Assembly: GCA_007644065.1 (NCBI GenBank) | Contig: VJWN01000004.1 | Coordinates: 1,426,001 to 1,490,000, forward strand | Source of the DNA: Margaritispora aquatica | Taxonomy: Eukaryota > Ascomycota > Leotiomycetes > Helotiales > Discinellaceae | Reading direction: 5' to 3' | DNA length: 64,000 nucleotides | Shown: piece by piece, positions 47,396-58,404 of the stretch | How positions within the stretch are numbered: position 1 is the first letter of the stretch | Layout: each line of letters opens with the position of its first letter | The notes under the pieces: generated by a model | The model's input: the letters and a program-made list of their open reading frames with translations, nothing else | Databases searched by the model: none | What the model was told of the DNA's origin: nothing | Translations under genes and position numbers: made by a program

Positions 47396-49428
47396 ATGCC
47401 TGCTGCCACCACCAATGGCTCCCCAGCTCCAGCGGGGCTCTCTGCCAACGACAACATTCGTCGTTTTGCAGCTCCCAGCAGACCTTTGAGCCCTCGCGCC
47501 GAACACACTCTTTTCCACGACAAGACACGATGCTTCGTTTATGGTCTGCAGCCACGAGCTGTCCAGGGCATGCTGGATTTCGACTTCATCTGCAAGCGTA
47601 AAACTCCCTCCGTGGCAGGTATCATCTACACATTCGGTGGTCAATTCGTGAGCAAGATGTACTGGGGAACCAGTGAAACTCTTCTCCCAGTCTACCAGGA
47701 TGTGGAGAAGGCGATGGCCAAGCACAGCGATGTTGATACCGTCGTCAACTTTGCCTCTTCCCGAAGTGTATATACCTCCACAATGGAGCTGATGGAATAC
47801 CCACAAATCAAGTCGATTGCCATCATTGCTGAGGGTGTGCCTGAGCGAGTAAGTTTCGAAATCTGCGAGATCTGAATTTCACTAACACACTTTTTCAGCG
47901 TGCTCGCGAAATTCTTCACGTTGCCAAGAAGAAGGGAATCACCATTATTGGCCCCGCCACCGTGGGAGGAATTAAGCCTGGATCTTTCAAGATCGGAAAC
48001 ACTGGTGGAATGATGGACAACATCGTTGCTTCCAAGCTCTACCGCAAGGGTTCCGTCGGATATGTCTCCAAGTCTGGTGGTATGTCCAACGAGCTGAACA
48101 ACATCATTGCAAACACAACCGATGGTGTGTACGAGGGTGTGGCCATTGGTGGTGACAGATACCCAAGCACAACCTTCATTGACCATCTTCTGCGATATCA
48201 AGCCGATCCCGAATGCAAGATTTTGCTTCTTTTGGGAGAAGTTGGTGGTGTGGAGGAATACCGTGTGATTGAGGCTGTCAAGTCTGGAAAGATCACCAAG
48301 CCAATTGTCGCATGGGCCATCGGTACTTGCGCCAGCATGTTCAAGACTGAAGTTCAATTCGGTCACGCCGGTTCTTTCGCCAACTCCCAGCTGGAGACCG
48401 CGGCTACCAAGAACAAGTCGATGAGAGAGGCTGGTTTCTTCGTCCCAGACACGTTCGAGGAAATGCCAGCTCTCCTTGCCAAGGTTTACCAGAAGATGGT
48501 CAAGTCTGGCGAGATCAAGCCCCAACCAGAGCCAGTCGTGCCAAAGATCCCAATTGATTACTCATGGGCACAGGAGCTCGGCCTCATCCGAAAGCCTGCT
48601 GCATTTATCTCCACAATTTCCGATGATCGTGGACAAGAACTTCTGTACGCTGGTATGCCAATTTCTGATGTCTTCAAAGAGGATATCGGAATTGGTGGTG
48701 TTATGTCCCTCCTTTGGTTCCGTCGTCGTCTCCCAGACTACGCCAGCAAGTTCTTGGAGATGGTTCTCATGTTGACTGCCGATCACGGTCCAGCTGTTTC
48801 TGGAGCCATGAACACCATTATCACAACCAGAGCCGGAAAGGATCTGATCTCCGCACTTGTCAGTGGTCTTTTGACCATTGGTTCAAGGTTCGGTGGAGCT
48901 CTTGATGGTGCTGCTGAGGAGTTCACAAAAGCTTTCGACAAGGGTCTGTCGCCACGTGATTTCGTCGACACCATGCGAAAGCAGAACAAGCTCATTCCAG
49001 GTATTGGCCACAAGGTCAAGTCCCGTAACAACCCAGATCTCCGTGTCGAGCTTGTCAAGGAGTTCGTCAAGAAGCGTTTCCCAAGCTGCAAGATGCTTGA
49101 TTACGCTCTTGCCGTTGAGTCTGTCACCACATCCAAGAAGGACAACTTGATCCTGAACGTTGATGGTGCCGTTGCTGTGTGCTTCGTTGATCTGATGCGC
49201 AACTGCGGTGCATTCAGCCCCGAAGAGGCTGAGGATTACATGAAGATGGGTGTATTGAACGGTTTGTTCGTGTTGGGTCGCAGTATCGGTTTGATTGCTC
49301 ATTACCTCGATCAAAAGAGACTGCGAACTGGTCTGTACAGACATCCTTGGGATGATATCACCTACCTTCTCCCAACCCTGCAGTCGGGTGGACCAGGTGG
49401 TGAGGGACGTGTGGAGGTTCAATTGTAG
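47396..49428 (+). CDS. acl1: ATP-citrate lyase subunit 1
   Basis: 660-aa partner of acl2. This subunit carries the CoA-binding/phospho-His part and the citrate-synthase-like C-terminal domain that completes catalysis. Exons are 47396-47848 and 47899-49428, with a 50-bp intron. The start is the ATG opening [20 protein letters not shown]. Motifs seen are GKR-like [36 protein letters not shown], and FGHAGSFAN with the His expected to be phosphorylated at about residue 307. In the citrate-synthase-like domain, [20 protein letters not shown] and [18 protein letters not shown] are visible. The C-terminus [20 protein letters not shown] is typical. Codon use is strongly biased to C-ending codons, suggesting high expression. 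Confidence 0.97.
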
Positions 49429-49615
49429 ATTTTGGGAGGGTATTGGTCAGGCTCGGACATGGGCTTTGGAGTTTACACACTTTGATTTTTGCTTGCGCTT
49501 TTGCATGTAGAGGATCATCAAAATAGCAAACAAACAAACATTAATTCATGAAGCATACTGAAGATATAGAGAGTTTGGTGATGTGCCTAAACTACATGCC
49601 CTTGTTCCTTTTTCT

Positions 49616-50107
49616 TCAAGCTCGCTTCCCCTCCATCTCCTTCGCCTCTGCATCCACCCGCTTAGTCTCCATCCACCACCCACCCCAACTCGCCATGCTC
49701 ATCCCCACGAATAGCCAAAACTGCGGGAACCCCGTCCCAAACTCCGGATCGATCGCCAAACTCCCCGGATACAGCACGGCACTGAGTCCCGTGACCCAAT
49801 ACAGTGACCCCACCAACGCCGCCGTCCTCAACGAGTCTTTCTTCCTCACGGCCGCCTCTGCTGCAGGGGTAGAAGAGAGGGTAGAAGGTGAGCAGTACCG
49901 GAACCGAAACGTGTAGTACAACGACAACAGCCCCAAGCACGCCCCCATCGACATGGTCTGGCCATTGTGGAATTTCGCGTGCGGCGGCCACGCGGCGTTG
50001 AAGATGTGCGTGTGGTTGTAGTCGGCGGCCCAGGGACCGAGGATTTGTGCGATGGCGGAGACGGCGAGGAGGGTTTGGCCTTTGCTTGGCAGTGGGAGGT
50101 TGGGCAT
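49616..50107 (-). CDS. small fungal membrane protein, unknown function
   Basis: 163-aa intronless protein starting at the ATG of MPNLPLPSKGQTLLAVSAIA. Four hydrophobic segments are visible: LLAVSAIAQILGPWA, MSMGACLGLLSLYYTF, AALVGSLYWVTGLSAVLYPG and FWLFVGMSMASWGGWW. The first loop contains DYNHTHIFNAAWPPHAKFHN, which looks like a conserved signature of an uncharacterised fungal family. The C-terminal tail is charged (ETKRVDAEAKEMEGKRA) and probably cytosolic. An upstream extension of the frame is low complexity and pyrimidine-derived, so I exclude it. It is convergent with acl1 at only 187 bp. No function can be assigned. Confidence 0.75.
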   Translation of the reverse strand: MPNLPLPSKGQTLLAVSAIAQILGPWAADYNHTHIFNAAWPPHAKFHNGQTMSMGACLGLLSLYYTFRFRYCSPSTLSSTPAAEAAVRKKDSLRTAALVGSLYWVTGLSAVLYPGSLAIDPEFGTGFPQFWLFVGMSMASWGGWWMETKRVDAEAKEMEGKRA

Positions 50108-50954
50108 TTTGTGGTTGTGTGGAGTGGAAGGTGTGGAGATAATTGGTATAATTCGAATATGCAGGTAGATAAGTAGATAAGTAGGTAGGGTTTGAGAATG
50201 GCGGGGGAAATGGATGGGTGGATGGAAGGATGGGAGTAAATGGATGTAAATGGATGTAGGTAAGTAAGTCAAAGTAAGGTGATTGAATGAAGCAGAGTGA
50301 TGATGTAGTTCAGAAAAGGACTTGATTTGATTTGAATTCAATAGTCTTTGAATGTGACCTAAAGAGATGAGAATGGGATTCAGGAGGACCTCTGGATGAG
50401 ACGGGATGGGATGGGAAGGGTTTTGATATTTTTATATATTCCTCCCTATGCTTGTGATACCTGAAGAGTGATGGGATTAGGTAAAGGTAACGGATGGGAG
50501 CTCGGGACCGGGACCGGGACTCACGGCTGCGGAAAATCGGGATTTACCTAAGCAAGGGAAGGGTAAGAATCTCGAACCGAATCAAACCGAGACCCGAATA
50601 TGGAAGTTGCTAGTTGCTATGGCGATCAATGCGGCTCAATGCCGGATTCTGATTCGCCAGTTTCGAACGTTGGTATTTTGGGCGTCATCGACTTCAGGCC
50701 AGCTCTGGCTTTGACTTCAACCTCAACCTCAACTTCAACTTCAACATCACATCACAGCTATCCCTACACCAACTTATCTGGTAGAAACCACGCACCACGA
50801 TCGCATCATACAATTCCGCCACGGTCTCAAATCTATTTTCTACCCACTGATCAAGAAACGAAAGAAAGCTTTGCGGAGGAAATACAAGGCAGCAGGGAGA
50901 CAACCAGACGAAAGCACAAAACTACCATACCTACCCATCCACTACCAGAACAAA
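50108..50954. promoter_or_regulatory. divergent intergenic region, membrane protein / Pol delta subunit
   Basis: 847-bp head-to-head gap. Contains AAATGGATGT repeats (about 50.22-50.26 kb), GGGACCGGGACCGGGAC near 50.50 kb, and an ACTTCAACCTCA tract at 50713-50756. A long frame through the last part runs into the Pol delta gene but is compositionally low-complexity leader. Confidence 0.5.
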
Positions 50955-51767
50955 ATGCCACCAACCCGTCGCACCAGCGGGCCCGCAGCAAAGGGCTCCC
51001 AGCGCACCCTCTCCTTCACCAACACCAAAGTCTCGAAACCCTCCTCGGGCCCCCTAGGCAAGCCGTCGCCGCTCTCGAAATCCATTACGAAGATCGAACC
51101 TGCATCCCTCTCCGACAATGACACCAAGATCAAGATCAAGCACGAAGACGTCAAGATCAAAATCAAGCACGAAGACACAGATACCGAGACTGATGTGCTG
51201 GCCCAGATCGAGGCCTCTGAAGCGGTGGTGCAGCAGCCATGGGTGAAGGTGAAAGTCGAGGTGAAGACCGAGCAGGAAAAAGAGTGTGAGACTTTGGCGG
51301 AGAAAGTGAGCGAGACGCAGATCCGCAAGTTTTGGCGTGAGAGGGAGGGCGAGAGACGCACTAAGAGAGTTCATCAGGAGGGGGTGGGCGTTGAGGAGAA
51401 GATTTTGAGGTTGTTTGATATTTCGAGTCAGTTTGGGGTTAGTACTAATTTTTCTTATGTCGTTGTTGGATGAGCTATATTTTTCTCTCTATCCTGTACG
51501 GGACGATAGAGAACTCAATTTGGACTCGGAGATATTGTGCCGCATGGAATCTAGTCGAGCTGTTGAAACAATTCGCTGACCAAAACATAGCCATGCATAG
51601 GTATCGCACGCATGAAGCGCTGGACACGAGCTCACAAGCTAGGCTTGAATCCTCCCATTGAAGTTCTGGCTGTCCTACTGAAAGAAGAGAAGAAGGGAAA
51701 CGAGAAGATCGAGAGGGCGTATGTGGATGAGCTTATGAGTTCGAAATTTATCATTGGCGAGGCTTAA
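50955..51767 (+). CDS. DNA polymerase delta small subunit (POLD4/Cdm1-type)
   Basis: 219-aa fourth subunit of replicative DNA polymerase delta. Exons are 50955-51437 and 51591-51767, with a 153-bp intron. The splice gives LFDISSQFGPCIGIARMKRW, followed by RAHKLGLNPPIEVLAVLLKE, the unmistakable POLD4 C-terminal domain. The N-terminus GSQRTLSFTNTKVSKP resembles the PCNA-binding PIP-like element of this subunit, though spacing is not canonical. Residues 57-74 contain an internal duplication (KIKIKHED twice). Together with VKVEVKTE (about 99-106) this gives four consecutive psi-K-x-E SUMO consensus sites. The mid-region is acidic and likely disordered. The gene name in this organism is not certain, so the symbol is left blank. 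Confidence 0.92.
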
Positions 51768-52484
51768 CCAAGTCTTAAGATCGGCTCCAGTTTTCATTTA
51801 ATGAAGATGGAATTCTTCCTAGGGTCAAGTGCGATATGGTTGAATATGCACGACTTGCTTTGCGAATATGGGAGCGACGACTACGGAGTTGTGGATGATT
51901 TAGTGACACTGGATGTCGCTGCTTTGTGGAGCTGGCTTGGTTTGAGCCAAGTGGACAGATACCTACACAGTTACATGATACCTAAGGTACAGGCTTGAGA
52001 TTTGGCGAATGGTGCAAGGTTAGGAGTTTGGGGGGATTGGCGTTTCTATTGCTTGTGCGAGTGTACAATAACCTAGCAGACTGTGGTTGAGAAGCTACTC
52101 GTGCTGTGGTAAAAATAAAACAGACTATCCGATTATCGAAGCTGCAGTCTAAACACGAGATTTCGTCGTGTAATTCATGCATTATGCTCGTGTACGTGTG
52201 CGTGCTCGTGTATCTAATTACTTACTAACACCCATCAATACCTCGCATGGCATAAGCACTAAAGAGTGAAGCCAGTACATACATATACACAAACGCAGTG
52301 AAAGTGCGAGATATGTCTGCTCTCCATCTGCAGTGATGAAGAACAGTATAGATTGCGATATGAGCTAGTATTATTAAGTCTTCTCCATGAGTGAGAAGTT
52401 GACTGTGTGGAGATCTCTGGCGGCTACTTTATGTATTTAGATCTGCTTCTAGGTCTAGGTCTACTTCTGAACTCGACGGGTGAC

Positions 52485-52570
52485 GAGGGAGAGGGAGAGG
52501 GAGAGGGAGAGGGAGAGGGAGAGGGAGAGGGAGAGGGAGAGGGAGAGGGAGAGGGAGAGGGAGAGGGAGA
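52485..52570. repeat. (GAGGGA)14 microsatellite
   Basis: 86 bp of uninterrupted hexamer, purine-only on the plus strand. Confidence 0.95.
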
Positions 52571-52853
52571 GTGTATGTGTATAAATCTAGGTTCTTTTAT
52601 CAAGTGACCAAGGCAACTACCAACCTACCCTATCGAGCAGGTAGGTTAAGCGAGTAAAACACCTTTAAAGAACCCCCTTTAAAAAGTTTACATAGGCTAC
52701 GTCACTACCTTGACTTGTGTTTCGTCTACACAGACTACCTACCTACCTAACCCTTTTATGTCCTGACGGAAAGAGTTTTTTTTCTCGATCTGTTTCAGTC
52801 CACATGTCGATATATCTGAAGATTGCCGAGTTCCTTTCGATCTGGATGTTTCA

Positions 52854-52854
<1 letters not shown>

Positions 52855-52944
<90 letters not shown>
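52855..52944. repeat. (GACA)22 microsatellite
   Basis: 90 bp of perfect GACA tetramer, the longest simple repeat in the window. Confidence 0.97.
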
Positions 52945-53046
52945 TGAATATCTGAACAGGAAAAGTAAAGTAAAGTAAAGCGAGATAATGGAAATTTAGG
53001 TGTTATTTTGTCGGGTTTGCCATGAATAGGGTAGGTTTTGAGATGT

Positions 53047-53082
53047 GTTTGCGTTTGCGTTTGCGTTTGCGTTTTCGTTTGC
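53047..53082. repeat. (GTTTGC)6 microsatellite
   Basis: Six hexamers, one with a T for G change. Confidence 0.9.
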
Positions 53083-53428
53083 GGTTGTGGATACTCAAGC
53101 TTGTATGCATGTAAGTATTTCGGTGGCGAGGGTTGTGACTTAGGTGTTTGTTTGAGAAGGCAACGCGAAGCAAAAGAAGGGGTTCGGTTGAATGAGTTCA
53201 CTTGAGTATGTTGGAGAGACGTCACTTCTGCTCACTTCTGCCCATGATTCACTTTATATAGCTAGCGATTCTAATTCAACTCATCTACAAGAATCACTAT
53301 CTCTCTCTACCTTCTTTCTCTCTCAGCGCTTTCCACTCCCGCTCTACCTTTCAATTCGCTTATCCATATACTCCCCTCTCCCCATTCATACCTACCTACC
53401 TTTTTCTTTCCCCCCTCCATCCCTACAC

Positions 53429-55445
53429 TCAATACCCACCCGCCTCACCCAACCCCACGCCCCTCAAAGCCTCAGCGACAACACCCACCAAATCCAGGAC
53501 CTTCTCATCCTCCATGCGTCGCCCCACGCACTGCAGCGCCACGGGCGTGCCGTGGTAGAACGCCGGGTCGTAGTCCGCTTGCACTTTGGCGTCAAAGTCG
53601 TTGAGCGGCTTCCAGGTTGCGACGTCTCGTGCCGGGTCGAGTGTCGAGGAAGCGAATGTTACGGGGAAGGTGCAGGATGGGTAGTCTGTTTGTTTGTTGT
53701 TAGAAAGGGGAAAGGGAAGAGGATGGGTATGGCTCTTGGGAGGTTGGTTGTGGTTGTGGTTGTGAAGGGAAAAAGGGAGGGAAAGGTGCATTAGGCGAGG
53801 AGTGGGAGTGGTGAAAAGGGGAGCAGAGAAACTAACCGAGCACATTCAAAAACCCCGTGAAATTCACACAGAAAATCTCCTGCGTAAGCCCTAACCTCGG
53901 CGCCGTCCAACAGCTTGCCGGGCAAATAATCGCATCCATGATCGTCCCCTCTCTGTCCGCAGTGGCCATCCACGCATCCAAATACTGCTTCTGGAACGCG
54001 TTCCGCTTCACAATCATCTCCCTCAACTTCGTGGGACCTAGCGTTCCGCTCTCACCCTTCCGGTACGTCTCCTCGTACTTCTTCATACTTCCAAACACAG
54101 GCTCGTCATTCGCTAGCGTCAAGTCCAAAATCGCAGCCGCGCCAAGGGTGTGGAACGACGCATTCATCTCTCTTACCATCTCGGGATGATTCAGCGGGTG
54201 CCACTCAAACACCTCATGGCCCGCTGCCTCAAGAGATTTCTTCGTGAGTGCCAACCCACGCGCAATAGGCGGGTGTACGGAGATCTCGCCGTCGTTGTCG
54301 GAGATGATGCCGAAGCGCAGGCGGCGGTTGGGTGGAGGCAAGGTGCGCCATGGGATAGGGAGACACTTGGGGTCCAGTGTCCAGGGCGAGGCGGAGGGGG
54401 AAGAGGATAGAACGGCAGCGCAGTAGGTTTTTAGGAGGGGGAGGGAGCGGGACATGGGCCCGTTGTTGGAGTAGATGAAATCTTGACCTGTGATGCCGGA
54501 TTTGGTACCGTAGACAGGGAAACGACCGAATCTATGCAGTGGTTAGCAAGGTCATTGGGGCAGTTGTAAGTGAATAGGATTGAGAAGGGAGACATACGTA
54601 GGTTTAAACCCATACAACCCATTGAAAGCACTCGGAATCCTAATACTCCCACCAATATCCGTCCCCACTCCTAACGGACTCCCCCGCATGGCCAACAGCG
54701 TGCCCTCGCCCCCCGAACTCCCACCCGAGCTCGTCTCGCGATGATACGCGGCGTTCGTCTCGCCCCACACGCATGACACAGTCTCCATCATCATCATGGC
54801 TGTCGGGGTCGTGGTCTTGACGTAGAAGACTGCTCCCAGCTTGGCGAGGATGCTCACTAGGACCGTCTCTTGCTCTGAAGTCGTGGCTTCGTTCGCGTAG
54901 CAGGCCATGCCAATGGAGGCTGGGTGGGGTGGCACGATGAAGCAGTCTTTCAGAGAGATGGGGAGGCCGTGGAGGGGGCCGAGGGGAGTGCCTGTTTTGG
55001 CGAGGTGGTCGTCGAGGAATTGAGCCCGCGCGAGGGCTTCTGGGAAGAGAATCTCGGTTAGGCAGTTTGTCTGTTTGGTGTATTAGCTTTGCGTTTGTTA
55101 TGTGTTTTTATATACCAATTCACTTCAACAATGTTGCTGAAAATAAGCACAAAGAAGCGACGAGAAACACACCAATTGCTGAGCCACCACAGCAGCTTTA
55201 CAAAACGCCTCCGTGACAGCCCGTGAAGTCCATACTCGCTCCCTAATCTTGACCAAGATATCCTCCGGCTTAGCCTCGATGATCTCTAGCTCACCAGGCG
55301 TGAAATGCCCTGAGTCTCGTGGCACGGTCGTGAGGTTCAAGGGCAGATTCTGGAGCGCTGCTTCAGAAAGTAGGTATTCCTTGGGAATGGCATCCTCGCG
55401 CCGCTTGAGTGCTATGGCGGCGATTTCCTTGTAGTGTTGTCCCAT
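53429..55445 (-). CDS. amidase (amidase-signature family, acetamidase-like)
   Basis: Predicted 565-aa amidase that hydrolyses carboxamides or fatty-acid amides. Exons are 55445-55173, 55070-54598, 54531-53837 and 53685-53429; introns are 102, 66 and 151 bp. The catalytic triad is intact: Lys132 in [10 protein letters not shown], Ser209 in [10 protein letters not shown] and nucleophile Ser233 in [13 protein letters not shown]. The block is followed by [20 protein letters not shown], formed across the second splice. The first residues [20 protein letters not shown] and the C-terminal [20 protein letters not shown] are typical of fungal acetamidase-type enzymes. No signal peptide is seen, so it is probably cytosolic. 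It resembles both fungal general amidases and animal FAAH in the core; the substrate cannot be stated. Confidence 0.93.
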
Positions 55446-57157
55446 TTTTGGGGTGAGAGGGGGAGGTGTCTGTGAGTGAGTGAGGGTGAGGGTGAGCCGA
55501 GGTGAGGTGGGGGTGGCGTTTGTGAGTGTTGACAATAAAGTAAGTAGCTTTGATTTTCGTCTTATGAAGTCCTGGGATACGAAGATTTAGTCGTTAGATA
55601 TTTATATTTTAAGCTGGAAAGGAGCGTTGAAATAGTTTAGAGATGTATCTGGATCTGTAAAGGTACCTATCCGCCGCGGGCCAGTGTCAGGTTGCCACTG
55701 GTGTGGTAAGTGGGGGATCCCATTTTCGACAGCTCAGAGCTGCGATCTCGCAAAAATGATATCGAACCATATCCATTTTTAAAATTATTTCAATATGGCA
55801 TGTTCTAGCTGGCATTCGTGAGTTCCGAAAAAGCTATTTCAGATGACTGTTGATGAACTTGACTTCATTTGGGTTGTCCCGTGCTTGTGACACTGTCAGG
55901 ATAAGCGAGATATTATGGGAGACTACTAGGTGTTTACTGACAGTAATGGTCTTATGGACTATGGCACGTCACGGTTTTTATATATGGACATCAAGCTGTC
56001 GGATAAGTTTCGTTATGTTCAAGATATGATGTAATCTGGCAAGTCACATTGATACCTACTGAAGTATGATGTATTTATGCAATGTTTCACCAGTTTTCCT
56101 TCCAGCTCACATCACTCCCACTTAAAAAAGCTACAAGCACATCACATCTAAAGCTATCAGCCCAAACCCACATTCCAGTTTACTTACCAGTTCAGCGGCA
56201 TTGATATTCACAGTCAAGACTCCCGCATTCTCAATTAGCACTAAAGTGTTGGTGAAGGCTGATGAGGGAACGAGGAGGGTGATGTGATGTATAGTTGGAT
56301 GATCGCGTCTGTTGGTTGGGATGTTGGCGAGGATATTGTGAAAGCTGAGCTTAAAAATTGGACTTCAAGATCAAGGGTTTGTGTAGGATACGCATGGTTA
56401 ACCAGCACACAAAGAATTGTCTAGAATGATGGATGTCGGACATAAGAGTGGGATAGTTTTAAGGGCTTCTTAAAAGACTCTGATTGTAAGGTGAGGGCTT
56501 CATTCTACGCGAGATCATTGTCTTGAACTGAGCCAAAAATTTGGTGTAGAGTGATACTTAGTAAGCACAAGGGCAATCGTAGCAGGAGGCTCAAAATCTG
56601 TCTGAGTGGTATTATGATCAGTGATGATGATAAACAAAGCTATTGTTATAGTCACTTGATTCGAACACTAAGTAGGACAGAGACATGATGCAAATTTTGA
56701 ATAAATTGATTTCATTACGTAAAATATTATGGAGGTAAGAGTTATCATTTGTCACAGACTTCTGTGTACATATATAATGACGCAGACTGCTATAGTCAAA
56801 GGCCGACTATACAAGCAGCCGAAGTGCATAATGTGATTGAAGTGTTCCCATGAAATAAAGCCAAGTCATCGTGAAATGAAGAATATCAGCTGAATAAAAA
56901 GGTATTGCTCTGCCATCATCTATAGACGATCGACCCATGGAGTGAGGAGGAAGATCGCATATGCTCAAATGGGGTGTGTATATGCACCATTGTTCTCATC
57001 GGGACCAGGAAAAGTATCATGAATTTCATTGTTGCTGTTTGCAAACCCACAACGCCGTAAATGAATGCCTGCTGCTGTATTCCGCAGAAGCCGGGGTATA
57101 CCGATCCATTCTTTATGCTTGAAGATGTCAGTGGGATCGAGTTGGATGGGAATCGAG
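55446..57157. other. 1.7-kb intergenic region, AT-rich
   Basis: Between amidase and elongin C, both on the minus strand. The first few hundred bases should be the amidase promoter. The rest (55.6-56.9 kb) is AT-rich with no recognised gene. An optional terminal exon of elongin C may end at 57113 (see that entry). Confidence 0.5.
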
Positions 57158-57775
57158 CTACTCACTGTCCAGGAAATCCGCCGCCATTAACAACTCCAGA
57201 CAGAGCTCAGGTGGTATTTCCATGTCTGGCACGTCTTCTCGATGCCTGTTCTTGTGGTTGTAAAGGAAATACTCCGCGACCTTCTCAAGAACAATGCCAC
57301 TAAGCAAAGACTGTCAGTAGCTGTGTCGACGATGTGCCTTTTGTGCCTGTGTTTGTGATCTTGATGGACTTCCACCCGCAGAAGCAAGCTCATATCAAGT
57401 GTATGTGCGTCAACCAGCGTCCTTCAACATGGAAGGTTCTGTACGACAGTTTTCAATATAATCATCGTGGCTTCTGCCCCACCCAGGACATTCAGGCACC
57501 AGCTAGGTCCAGCACAACTTGACCACATTCGCAGAAAGACCTACTTGATTTCTCCAAAGTAGCATCGAGCAAGCTTAGCTTCTTTGAATTGACCTGCACA
57601 GAGTAAGCTTGTGCCGCGGATGGAGGAGGAAGTAGTTGCACTCACCATCCAACATCTTCGCGACGGCAGAGCTGTGGCAAGCTGCCTCGCGTAGGACGAC
57701 GAATTCGAAGCCGTCACTCGAGATGAGTGTCACGTATTTGCTTACATTGGTCTGGTTCTGAGCTGAGCTCGCCAT
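57158..57775 (-). CDS. ELC1: elongin C (Skp1/BTB-fold adaptor)
   Basis: 106-aa adaptor of cullin ubiquitin ligases and of the elongin complex in the nucleus. Exons are 57775-57646, 57593-57545 and 57299-57158; introns are 52 and 245 bp. The joined protein reads VSKYVTLISSDGFEFVVLRE, then MLDGQFKEAKLARCYFGEIN, then GIVLEKVAEYFLYNHKNRHR and PDMEIPPELCLELLMAADFL, a clear elongin C from end to end. The last exon stops at TAG after LDSE. A consensus donor (GTGAGT) lies exactly there, and splicing to an AG at 57118 would instead end the protein in LDT with the stop at 57113. Both ends are plausible. The 5' neighbour is divergent. Confidence 0.92.
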
Positions 57776-58404
57776 TGTAGATACGAGGATGTCTTTCAAT
57801 TGTTGTCAAAAGAGCATGAAAGAGAAAGAGAGTTGACATGAGGAAGCTTTGAGATTTTGTGTGAGTCTTCGGGATCGGAAGAAGTATTGTCCGATACACT
57901 CTTGGCGGCTTCGGTAGTTCAACCTTCGTAACTTCTTTGACTCCAATATATTAAATCATTATTTCGATGCTCTCTGGCTATTTAACTCACAGCTTTTCAA
58001 AGAAAGCTTTTAAAACCTTGGAAGTTGTATGCCAGTGTCTACGTTTCATGCTTGTAAGTGGATTACGAACAAGGTTCGATTGTGTCAAAATTCATCACCG
58101 TGGAAGACAGAAATATAGCTGGATAGAACGGAGGGACAATACCTAGAAATGTGTTCAAATATTATAGCATTGCAAAGAAAAAGAAAATATAGAGCTAAAT
58201 GATCTAAGGGAAGTTTCCCTCATTTTGGCTCCTGACCAAGACGAATTTGGCTGGCTTCGCGATCGGTTGAGATCCAGCTGGAGACCGACTCCGCATGCAA
58301 ATCCCTTAGATGTTCCAAAGAATGCCCATCACTTCTTTATCTCATTATGTCCCTTCTATCTATTTTCAAAAGCCACCTATGTTCTAGTCTATTTCCACAA
58401 CGCG
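57776..58404. promoter_or_regulatory. divergent promoter, elongin C / membrane protein
   Basis: 629-bp head-to-head gap. The frame of the membrane protein stays open upstream to about 58225 but has no ATG there, so part of it may be leader, or the true start may come from an unseen upstream exon. Confidence 0.45.

Larger units (their letters stand above)
51768..53428. other. 1.7-kb intergenic region, long microsatellites
   Basis: Convergent gap between the Pol delta subunit and amidase genes. Holds (GAGGGA)14, (GACA)22, AAAGT repeats near 52.97 kb and (GTTTGC)6. Frames crossing these repeats encode only Glu/Gly or Asp/Arg/Gln/Thr runs and are not genes. Confidence 0.6.

Noticed and set aside
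46684..47601. 305-codon plus-strand frame overlapping the acl1 start
   Set aside because: Composition is Ser/Thr/Pro/His-rich because it reads a pyrimidine-rich leader; the overlap with acl1 is out of frame and no family is visible.
52407..53225. Frames of Glu/Gly or Asp/Arg/Gln/Thr repeats
   Set aside because: They are translations of (GAGGGA)n and (GACA)n microsatellites.
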